Source of the DNA: Gemmatimonadota bacterium
Lineage (GTDB): Bacteria > Gemmatimonadota > Gemmatimonadetes > Longimicrobiales > Gaopeijiaceae
Length of the DNA: 6,172 nucleotides
Direction: 5' to 3'
Assembly: GCA_003567615.1 (NCBI GenBank)
Contig: PWZC01000360.1
Location: 1 to 6,172, forward strand
Within the stretch, counting starts at the first letter, position 1. The number at the start of each line of letters is the position of its first letter. The notes beneath the pieces are model-generated. The model did no database searches and was not told the origin of the DNA. It saw only the letters and a program-made list of their open reading frames with translations. The translations under genes were made by a program, and so were the position numbers. Positions 1 to 6,171 of this stretch are shown here, piece after piece.

Positions 1-362
1 CGCTGCTGCTGCAATCCCAGCAGCAGGCCATCGTCCCGGAACTCGCGCATGAACTCCCGAAGGGCGGCCTGGTCGGTGTCCCGGAACTCCTGCATGAGTT
101 CCATGAGGGCGGCTCGCTCGGTGCGTAGCCTCTCCATGGCCTCCCGGAGCTCCTGGGGAACGGTGGCGGTCTCCTGAGACGGAGGAGGCGTGTCCTGGGC
201 GAGCAGGGCCGTCGGAACCGTCAGGCCCGTGGCCACGGCCAGCGCCAGGCCCGGAAGGATCAGGGATCGAGCCCTCCGCCGATGGCCGGTACCGGGGCGC
301 GGGCTTCGTGCGGGGGTGCTTCCGGTAGCGTGCCGGTCCGGGACTGGAAGGAACGTAGCCAT
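1..362 (-). CDS. Exported helical-repeat protein of unknown function, N-terminal part (cut by window edge)
   Basis: I do not recognise this gene. It reads leftward from ATG at 362 and stays open to base 1, giving 120 residues and no stop, so the C-terminus lies outside. The start is set by AGGAG eight bases upstream; an in-frame ATG at 410 would add 16 residues but has no SD sequence. Residues 1-33 form a long basic leader ending in RRRAR, 34-55 are hydrophobic, and LLA-QD at 53-57 looks like a signal peptidase I site, so export to the periplasm or beyond is likely. Residues 58-70 are a Pro/Thr/Gln linker. Residues 71-111 are charged, helix-forming and repetitive: LREAMERLRTE, LMELMQEFRDT and LREFMREFRDD begin at 72, 86 and 101. 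The composition resembles small periplasmic helical proteins of the Spy/CpxP type, but I see no LTxxQ motif, so that link is only a guess. It is divergent from uvrA. Confidence 0.8.
   Translation of the reverse strand, partial: MATFLPVPDRHATGSTPARSPRPGTGHRRRARSLILPGLALAVATGLTVPTALLAQDTPPPSQETATVPQELREAMERLRTERAALMELMQEFRDTDQAALREFMREFRDDGLLLGLQQQ
33..113 (-). repeat. In-frame tandem duplication of about 36 bases, period 45 bases
   Basis: Bases 33-68 and 78-113 are similar copies offset by exactly 45 bases (15 codons); both open with GTCCCGGAACTC and close with AGGGCGGC on the plus strand. They encode the second and third helical repeats of the exported protein (residues 86-96 and 101-111). 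A more diverged first copy at residues 72-82 is recognisable only at protein level and is spaced 14 residues. The window edge prevents seeing whether more copies follow. Confidence 0.7.
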
Positions 363-602
363 CTGTCTCTCTCCTGGTTCAGTGGTGCCGTGGGTCAGGT
401 CCGGGGTCATGGCCCCGGGGCTGGTGTGGGTCGAGCGGCTGGATGGGCGGGAGTGAACGGCGCGTCCCCCTCCCGTCATAGACTGGGATGTCCACGGCCG
501 GGAAAAGGGTTGCCCGGACCCCCCATCCGACCTGCGGGTAGCCGTGCGGTCGGAGATGGTTCATTCGCTCGTCTACCTACGACTCCCCACCCCACCGCTG
601 CA
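363..602. other. Divergent intergenic region between the exported protein gene and uvrA
   Basis: This 240-base gap separates two outward-reading genes, so it should hold promoters in both directions. I see only weak candidates. Leftward there is TTCCCG (499-504) and TATGAC (475-480) with an 18-base spacer. Rightward, nothing better than TACGAC at 578-583 without a credible -35 box. Small GC-rich inverted repeats are present: CCGGGG/CCCCGG at 401-406 and 413-418 (six-base loop), CGGGAG/CTCCCG at 448-453 and 470-475, and CCGGG/CCCGG at 498-502 and 513-517. None has a T-tract, so none looks like an intrinsic terminator. I found no LexA-type box (neither CTGT-N8-ACAG nor GAAC-N4-GTTC). No tRNA, small RNA or credible small gene is evident. 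Confidence 0.6.
371..375 (-). promoter_or_regulatory. Shine-Dalgarno sequence of the exported protein gene
   Basis: Read on the minus strand, AGGAG lies eight bases before the ATG at 362, within a purine-rich run (AGGAGAGAGACAG). It is the only strong SD sequence ahead of any of the three genes here, and it selects 362 over the in-frame ATG at 410. Confidence 0.8.
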
Positions 603-3509
603 ATGGATTCCCACATCCGAGTCCGGGGCGCCCGGCAGCACAATCTGAAGGGGTTCGACCTGGACCTGCCCCGCCGGGCGGTCACGGTCATCACCGGTCC
701 ATCCGGGTCGGGAAAGTCATCGCTGGCGCTCGATACCATCTTCGCCGAGGGACAGCGTCGCTACGTGGAATCCCTGTCGGCATACGCAAAGCAGTTCCTG
801 GAGCGGATGGAGAAGCCCGATGTGGACGCGGTGGAAGGGCTCTCGCCCTCGGTGGCCATCGAGCAGAAGAACCCCACCAAGACCAGCCGCTCCACGGTGG
901 GGACCTCCACCGAGGTCCATGATCTGCTCAGGCTCCTCTACGCCCGGGTGGGCCGTACCCACTGCCCCGAGTGCGATGGATGGGTGAAGCCCGACACGGT
1001 GTCGGGTGCGGTGGACCGGGTCCTGGCCCTTCCCGAGGGGACCCGGTTCATGGTGGCCTTTCCCCTCCCGCGCAGCGCCCGTACCTCCCATGAACCCTTG
1101 GTTCGGAACCTCCGGACCCTGGGCTTCGTCCGGATCCTGGCCGATGGAAGCCAGGTGGACCTGGGCCGGGAAGGAGCCGAGGATCCCGAGGTCCTGGGGG
1201 TGGATCTCGGCGAAGCGGAGTCGCTCCTGGTGATCGTGGATCGCCTGAAGGTGGATGCCGGGGCAGCGGACCGCCTTGCCGACTCGATGGGGACGGCATT
1301 CCGGGAGGGCGAGGGCGAGGCCCGCATCCTGGTGCCGGCGGTGGAGGCGGAACGGGTGGGGATTCCCGAGACGGTCTCCTTCACCGAGCGATTTCGCTGC
1401 CCCTCTCACCCCCAGATCGACTTTCCCGAGCCCACCCCCCAGCTCTTCAGCTTCAACTCGCCCTACGGTTCATGCCCAACCTGCACCGGCTTCGGTGCGA
1501 CCCTGGAGTACGACCTGGATCTCATCGTCCCGAACCCCTCCCTCTCCCTGGTGGAAGGGGCGGTGGATCCCTGGACCAAGCCCCGCTACGGGAAGCGCCG
1601 GGAGGCGCTGGTGGCCTACGCCCACCGGATGGAGGTCTCGCCCGACGGCCCCTGGGACGAATTGCCCGAGGACTTCCGCCATGCCGTCATCCACGGGGCC
1701 GCTTCCGGGAAGGGTCGCCTCACCGACCGGGAGTTCGGCGGCGTCCTTCCCTTCTTCCGCTCGCTGGAGAAGAAGAAGTACAAGCAGTACATCCGGGTCT
1801 TTCTCCGGAAGTACCAGACACCCCGGACCTGCACCGAATGCGGGGGGAGCCGGCTCCGACGGGAGGCCCTGAATGTCCGGGGGGACGACCGGACGCTGGC
1901 CGAGCTGGGGACCCTGCCCCTGGACCGACTCCGGCGCTGGACCCGTGAACTCGCACTCACGGGATCGGAGGGGGAGATCGCGGCCACCATCCTCGTGGAG
2001 CTCCGGAATCGGGTGGATTTCCTGGTGGAGGTGGGGCTGGGCTACCTGAGTCTCTCCCGCCAGACCCGGACGCTCTCCGGGGGAGAGGCGCAGCGCATCA
2101 ACCTGGCCAACTCCCTGGGGTCGCGGCTGGTGGACACCATCTACGTCCTGGACGAGCCCTCCATCGGACTTCATCCCACGGACACCGAAGCCCTTCTCGG
2201 CCTTCTCCGCCGTCTGGCCGACGCTGGAAACACCGTCCTGGTGGTGGAGCACGACTCCCTGGCCATCCGGGCGGCGGACCATGTGGTGGAGTTGGGACCG
2301 GCCTCCGGTGAGCGGGGCGGTGAGGTGGTCTTCCAGGGCACCCCCCGGGATCTGGAGGATGCCTCCACCGTCACCGGTGATTACCTCTCGGGTCGGACCG
2401 CCGTAGAGGTGCCCAAGGAGCGCCGCCGGCTCGACCGGGGATGGCTCCGGCTTCGGGGTGGGGCGCTCCACAACGTCCAGGACGCAGAGGTGGAGATCCC
2501 GTTGCGGGCCTTCACCGTGGTCACGGGGGTCTCGGGGTCCGGGAAGTCGACCCTGGTCCACGACATCCTCTACCGGGCCCTGGAACGGGAACTGGGCGAC
2601 GGAGGCACCTCCGCCAAGGAGCATCTGGGAGAAGAGGTGGGTCGATACGACACGCTGGAGGGGGTGGGGGGGCTGGACGAGGTGGCGCTGGTGGACCAGA
2701 GCCCCATCGGTCGGACCCCACGTTCCAACCCCGTGACCTATATCAAGGCCTGGGGCGAGATCCGGCGCATCTTCGCCTCCCAGCCCCTGGCCCGTCAGCG
2801 GGGCTTCGAGCCCGGCCACTTCTCCTTCAACGTGAAGGGCGGGCGGTGCGAGGCGTGCAAGGGGGCTGGGCACGTGGAGGTCGAGATGGTCTTCATGGCC
2901 GATGTCTACGTACCCTGTGAGATCTGCGACGCTCGCCGGTTCAAGCCGGAGGTGCTGGAGGTGAAGGTCCGGGGCCTCTCCATCGCCGATGTCCTGCAGT
3001 TGACGGTGGACGAGGCGATCCGCTTCTTCGTCCGGGAGGATCGTCTCGGTGAGACCCTCTGGCACCTGCAGCAGGTGGGTCTCGGCTACCTGCGGCTGGG
3101 TCAGGCCGCCACCACCCTCTCCGGGGGAGAGGCGCAGCGTCTCAAGATCGCCCGGGAGTTGGCCGGTGCCTCCGGCAAGCGTGGGCGGGTCCTGTACCTT
3201 CTGGACGAGCCCACCACCGGCCTGTCGGGATCCGACGTGATCCGGCTTCTCCAGGTGCTGGATCGCCTTGTGGAGGCGGGCAATACCGTTCTGGTCATCG
3301 AACACAACCTGGATCTCATCAAACGGGCCGATTGGGTCGTGGACATGGGACCCGGTCCGGGCGCCCGGGGGGGACGGGTGGTCATCACCGGGCGTCCGGA
3401 AGAGGTGGCAGCCCACGAAGAGAGCGTGACCGGGCAGTTCCTCGGACCCCTCCTCGCACCCCCATCCGGTGACGGTGCAGAGTTGCCGCAAAGCCTCGCA
3501 AACCGTTAG
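603..3509 (+). CDS. uvrA: UvrA, excinuclease ABC subunit A
   Basis: UvrA is the cytoplasmic dimeric ATPase that recognises bulky DNA damage, loads UvrB and starts nucleotide excision repair. The 968 residues (E. coli about 940) hold two ABC ATPase halves. Half I has Walker A GPSGSGKS at 32-39, signature LSGGEAQR at 491-498, Walker B YVLDEPSIGLH at 514-524 and switch His550. Half II has GVSGSGKS at 642-649, LSGGEAQR at 839-846, YLLDEPTTGLS at 865-875 and His901. Cys pairs lie at 121/124, 291/294, 410/413, 749/752 and 772/775; the partner of 291/294 is CPSH (Cys266, His269), where CxxC is usual. The second D-loop reads GLSGSD instead of the usual GLH form. The UvrB-binding region should lie around 125-250. 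ATG 603 is chosen because conserved UvrA sequence begins at once (IRVRGARQHNLK); the frame stays open upstream to 282, but that stretch does not look like UvrA. There is no SD sequence before the start and no visible LexA box. Confidence 0.97.
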   Translation: MDSHIRVRGARQHNLKGFDLDLPRRAVTVITGPSGSGKSSLALDTIFAEGQRRYVESLSAYAKQFLERMEKPDVDAVEGLSPSVAIEQKNPTKTSRSTVGTSTEVHDLLRLLYARVGRTHCPECDGWVKPDTVSGAVDRVLALPEGTRFMVAFPLPRSARTSHEPLVRNLRTLGFVRILADGSQVDLGREGAEDPEVLGVDLGEAESLLVIVDRLKVDAGAADRLADSMGTAFREGEGEARILVPAVEAERVGIPETVSFTERFRCPSHPQIDFPEPTPQLFSFNSPYGSCPTCTGFGATLEYDLDLIVPNPSLSLVEGAVDPWTKPRYGKRREALVAYAHRMEVSPDGPWDELPEDFRHAVIHGAASGKGRLTDREFGGVLPFFRSLEKKKYKQYIRVFLRKYQTPRTCTECGGSRLRREALNVRGDDRTLAELGTLPLDRLRRWTRELALTGSEGEIAATILVELRNRVDFLVEVGLGYLSLSRQTRTLSGGEAQRINLANSLGSRLVDTIYVLDEPSIGLHPTDTEALLGLLRRLADAGNTVLVVEHDSLAIRAADHVVELGPASGERGGEVVFQGTPRDLEDASTVTGDYLSGRTAVEVPKERRRLDRGWLRLRGGALHNVQDAEVEIPLRAFTVVTGVSGSGKSTLVHDILYRALERELGDGGTSAKEHLGEEVGRYDTLEGVGGLDEVALVDQSPIGRTPRSNPVTYIKAWGEIRRIFASQPLARQRGFEPGHFSFNVKGGRCEACKGAGHVEVEMVFMADVYVPCEICDARRFKPEVLEVKVRGLSIADVLQLTVDEAIRFFVREDRLGETLWHLQQVGLGYLRLGQAATTLSGGEAQRLKIARELAGASGKRGRVLYLLDEPTTGLSGSDVIRLLQVLDRLVEAGNTVLVIEHNLDLIKRADWVVDMGPGPGARGGRVVITGRPEEVAAHEESVTGQFLGPLLAPPSGDGAELPQSLANR
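2657..2676 (+). other. G-rich tract inside uvrA, including a run of seven G
   Basis: Four G-runs lie within 20 bases (GG, GGGGG, GGGGGGG, GG), coding for the Glu-Gly-Val-Gly-Gly stretch around residues 686-690 of UvrA, between Walker A II and the QSPIGRTPRSNP segment. The frame is intact. Such a tract could form a short two-tier G-quadruplex or be prone to slippage, but in GC-rich coding DNA it may mean nothing. Confidence 0.35.
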
Positions 3510-3512
3510 TTT
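3483..3512 (+). promoter_or_regulatory. Possible gyrA promoter overlapping the end of uvrA
   Basis: TTGCCG (3483-3488) and TAGTTT (3507-3512) are 18 bases apart. They match sigma-70-type -35 and -10 boxes at four and three of six positions, including the first two and last bases of the -10 box; the uvrA stop codon lies inside the -10. Transcription would begin near 3519, just ahead of both hairpins, leaving a leader of about 100 bases. It is the best candidate I see in the gap, but still weak. Confidence 0.22.
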
Positions 3513-3523
3513 GAGGGCTGTAT

Positions 3524-3553
3524 CGCAGGTTCCGGAACCCGCTCCAACCTGCG
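3524..3553. repeat. Perfect inverted repeat I in the uvrA-gyrA gap, with overlapping 12-base palindrome
   Basis: CGCAGGTT (3524-3531) and AACCTGCG (3546-3553) form an eight-pair perfect stem with a 14-base loop. GGTTCCGGAACC at 3528-3539 is itself a perfect 12-base palindrome that shares the left arm, so the two structures exclude each other. No T-run follows, so this is not a typical intrinsic terminator. It could be a factor-dependent 3' end for uvrA, an operator for a dimeric regulator, or a leader hairpin for gyrA. Confidence 0.65.
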
Positions 3554-3557
3554 CCTC

Positions 3558-3591
3558 CGGCCGTGGATTGACTCCCCACACACCACGGCCG
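3558..3591. repeat. Perfect inverted repeat II in the uvrA-gyrA gap
   Basis: CGGCCGTGG (3558-3566) and CCACGGCCG (3583-3591) pair over nine bases with a 16-base loop. The stem is eight of nine G-C pairs, so an RNA hairpin would be stable. It lies four bases after inverted repeat I and ends 30 bases before the gyrA start. The following sequence is C-rich (CCCCTCCCC) and not T-rich, which argues against a classical terminator on the plus strand. A termination, mRNA-stability or regulatory role are all possible. Confidence 0.65.
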
Positions 3592-3621
3592 CCCCTCCCC
3601 GACACAGACCCGGGCTGATCC

Positions 3622-6171
3622 ATGGAATCGGACAACGGCATGGAAGCCGAGAACGGACAGGAGAACGGCCAGGAAATCGGCCAACGCGTGCTCTCCCGCC
3701 TCCTCGAAGACGAGATGCGGGAATCGTTCATCGACTATTCCATGAGCGTCATCGTGCAGCGGGCCCTACCCGACGTCCGGGATGGCCTGAAGCCGGTGCA
3801 CCGCAGGATTCTCTACGCCATGAACGGGCTCGGGTTGTCGCCCGGCCGAGCCTACAAGAAGAGTGCGTCGGTGGTGGGTGAGGTGCTGGGGAAGTACCAC
3901 CCCCACGGCGACTCGGCGGTCTACGATTCCATGGTGCGGATGGTGCAGGACTTCTCTCTCCGCTACCCCCTGGTGGACGGGCAGGGCAACTTCGGTTCCA
4001 TCGACGGCGATTCGGCGGCAGCCTACCGGTATACGGAGGCGCGTCTCACCCCCATCGCCATGGAGATGCTGGCCGACATCGAGAAGGAGACGGTGGCCTT
4101 CTCGCCCAACTTCGACGGCCGCATCGACGAGCCCACCGTCCTCCCCGGCCGCTTCCCCAACCTGTTGGTGAACGGTTCTTCCGGGATCGCCGTGGGGATG
4201 GCCACCAACATCCCGCCCCACAACCTCCGGGAGGTGGTGGCGGCGCTGGACGCCCTCATCGACCGCCCGGATCTTCCCCAGGAGGAGCTGGAGGCCCTGG
4301 TGACGGGCCCCGACTTCCCCACCGGTGGCTACATCTGCGGTCGGGATGGGATCCGGGACGCCTATCGCACCGGTCGGGGTCGCATCGTCATGCGGGCCAC
4401 CGCCGAGTTCGAGGAGATGGATACGGGGCGGGAGCGGATCGTGATCCGCGAGATCCCCTTCATGGTGAACAAGACCCGCCTCATCGAGCAGATCGCCCAG
4501 CTCGTTCGGGACAAGCGGGTCACCGACATCTCCGTTCTCCGGGACGAGTCGGACCGTGAAGGAATGCGGATCGTGGTGGAGCTGAAGCGGGACGCCATTC
4601 CCCACATCGTGCTGAACCAGCTCTACAAGCACACCCAGATGCAGTCCACCTTCGGGACCATCCTCCTGGCTCTGGTGGATGGGGTTCCCCGGGTCATGAG
4701 CCTGCGGGAGATGCTCCTGCACTTCCTGGATCACCGCCATGAGGTGGTGGTCCGGCGCAGCGAGTTCGATCTGCGTAAGGCCAAGGCCCGGGAGCACATC
4801 CTGGAGGGGCTCAAGATCGCCGTCGACAACATCGACGAGGTGATCAAGATCATCCGGGGCTCCCAGGACACCCCCAGCGCCTCCAGTCGGCTGCAGGAGC
4901 GTTTCGGACTCTCCGAAGTCCAGGCCGAGGCCATCCTCAACATGCGCCTGGCCCGTCTTACCGGGCTGGAGATGGAGAAGCTCGAAGCGGAGTTGGCCGA
5001 GGTCCGGGCACGGATTGCCGAACTGGAGGAGCTTCTGGGGGACCGGGACGCCCGCATGGAGGTGATCCGGGACGAGCTGATGGAGATGGCGGACAAGTAC
5101 GGCGACGAGCGCCGCACCGATATCGTCGGGGAACGCTCGGACCTGGAGATGGAGGATCTCATCGCCGACGAGGAGATGGTGATCACCATGAGCCGCCAGG
5201 GCTACGTGAAGCGGATCCCGGCAGACACCTATCGGGCCCAGCGGCGCGGGGGCCGCGGCCTCCGGGGGATGGGCACCAAGGACGAGGACTGGGTCGAGCA
5301 CCTCTTCCTGGCATCTGCTCACGACGTCCTCATGATCTTCACCCGGGATGGTCAGTGCCACTGGCTCAAGGTGTGGCAGATTCCGCAGGGCGGGCGGACG
5401 TCGCGGGGGAAACCCATCGTGAATCTCCTGGAGATCGGATCCGACGCCCGGATCGCCTCGGTGGTCCCGGTTCGCGAGTTTTCCGAAGACCGCTACCTCC
5501 TCTTTGCAACCCGCCAGGGGAAGGTGAAGAAGTCGACGCTCTCCGACTACCGGAACATGCGCTCCGTGGGGCTCAACGCCATCAACATCCGGGAGGGTGA
5601 CGAACTCATCGACGTCAAGATCACCGAGGGCGATCGCGAGGTCATCCTGGCTACCCGCGAAGGGATGGCCATCCGCTTCAACGAGGACGATGTCCGGGTC
5701 ATGGGGCGGGTCTCCGAGGGAGTCCGGGGCGTGGCGCTCGGCGGCGGCGACGAGGTGGTGGGGATGGTGGTGGTGCGGGACGACTCGGACCTCCTCGTGG
5801 TGACCCGGGGAGGGATGGGGAAGCGCACGGCCGTCACCGACTACCGGTTGCAGGGTCGGGGAGGGAAGGGAGTCATCAACATCCGTCTCTCGGAGAAGAC
5901 CGGCGGGGTGGTCACCATCAAGTCCGTACTCCCCGCCGATGAGGTCATGCTCATCACCCGTTCCGGTGTGGTGAACCGCCAGGCCGTTCAGGAGGTCCGG
6001 GTCATCGGCCGCGCCACCCAGGGCGTCCGACTGGTGAATCTGGACGACGGCGACGAGATCGTGGACGTGGCGCGGGTCATCCCCGACGACGCCGACGAGG
6101 AGCTGGAGGCGGAGGTCGCAGCAGGAGACCCACGGGAGCGGGTGGTCGAAGCGGAAGGGGAAGACGCGTGA
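3622..6171 (+). CDS. gyrA: DNA gyrase subunit A
   Basis: GyrA pairs with GyrB as the A2B2 gyrase that introduces negative supercoils; GyrA breaks and rejoins DNA. The protein has 849 residues (E. coli 875). Residues 23-200 hold the winged-helix/active-site core with catalytic Arg136-Tyr137 in AAAYRYTEAR; most relatives have Met where Tyr135 stands. HPHGDSAVYD at 93-102 keeps Ser98 and Asp102, which match E. coli Ser83 and Asp87. Roughly 200-510 form the tower and coiled-coil gate, with a heptad-rich stretch at 447-495. From 516 six C-terminal blades follow, starting near 516, 575, 631, 679, 729 and 780. The GyrA box is QRRGGRG at 540-546, which identifies GyrA and not ParC, and blade 5 carries a similar QGRGGKG at 744-750. 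Residues 821-849 are an acidic tail (13 Asp/Glu). ATG 3622 has no SD sequence; ATG 3640 and GTG 3688 are other in-frame starts. gyrB is not in the window. Confidence 0.97.
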   Translation: MESDNGMEAENGQENGQEIGQRVLSRLLEDEMRESFIDYSMSVIVQRALPDVRDGLKPVHRRILYAMNGLGLSPGRAYKKSASVVGEVLGKYHPHGDSAVYDSMVRMVQDFSLRYPLVDGQGNFGSIDGDSAAAYRYTEARLTPIAMEMLADIEKETVAFSPNFDGRIDEPTVLPGRFPNLLVNGSSGIAVGMATNIPPHNLREVVAALDALIDRPDLPQEELEALVTGPDFPTGGYICGRDGIRDAYRTGRGRIVMRATAEFEEMDTGRERIVIREIPFMVNKTRLIEQIAQLVRDKRVTDISVLRDESDREGMRIVVELKRDAIPHIVLNQLYKHTQMQSTFGTILLALVDGVPRVMSLREMLLHFLDHRHEVVVRRSEFDLRKAKAREHILEGLKIAVDNIDEVIKIIRGSQDTPSASSRLQERFGLSEVQAEAILNMRLARLTGLEMEKLEAELAEVRARIAELEELLGDRDARMEVIRDELMEMADKYGDERRTDIVGERSDLEMEDLIADEEMVITMSRQGYVKRIPADTYRAQRRGGRGLRGMGTKDEDWVEHLFLASAHDVLMIFTRDGQCHWLKVWQIPQGGRTSRGKPIVNLLEIGSDARIASVVPVREFSEDRYLLFATRQGKVKKSTLSDYRNMRSVGLNAINIREGDELIDVKITEGDREVILATREGMAIRFNEDDVRVMGRVSEGVRGVALGGGDEVVGMVVVRDDSDLLVVTRGGMGKRTAVTDYRLQGRGGKGVINIRLSEKTGGVVTIKSVLPADEVMLITRSGVVNRQAVQEVRVIGRATQGVRLVNLDDGDEIVDVARVIPDDADEELEAEVAAGDPRERVVEAEGEDA
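3649..3684 (+). repeat. Three 12-base units coding ENGQ/ENGQ/EIGQ at the start of gyrA
   Basis: GAGAACGGACAG, GAGAACGGCCAG and GAAATCGGCCAA follow each other at 3649-3660, 3661-3672 and 3673-3684. They encode residues 10-21, a polar low-complexity leader before the conserved RVLSRLLEDEM segment. The first two units differ by a single base, consistent with a recent tandem duplication, if translation indeed starts upstream of it. Confidence 0.65.

Noticed and set aside
1..26. CTGCTGCTGC ... CAGCAGCAG inverted repeat as a regulatory hairpin
   Set aside because: It lies within the coding frame of the exported protein, where it encodes a Leu-Leu-Leu and Gln-Gln-Gln stretch, and is better explained as codon repetition.
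190..456. An 88-residue plus-strand open frame
   Set aside because: It overlaps the exported protein gene and its control region on the other strand, and has arbitrary composition and no SD sequence.
282..602. Upstream extension of uvrA by 107 residues from ATG 282
   Set aside because: The extension is Gly/Pro/Arg-rich, unlike any UvrA N-terminus, and overlaps the divergent gene and its SD sequence. Conserved UvrA sequence starts right after ATG 603.
3510..3621. Classical Rho-independent terminator after uvrA
   Set aside because: Both hairpins are stable, but neither is followed by a T-run, so I list them as inverted repeats and not as terminators.
1470..3731. A 753-residue open frame on the minus strand opposite uvrA
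   Set aside because: It lies antisense to an unmistakable uvrA, is rich in His/Pro/Gly/Gln as expected from the complement of GC-rich codons, and shows no recognisable domain.
3766..5361. A 531-residue open frame on the minus strand opposite gyrA
   Set aside because: Antisense shadow of gyrA with His/Leu/Val/Asp-rich low-information composition and no recognisable domain. Long antisense frames are expected at this G+C content.
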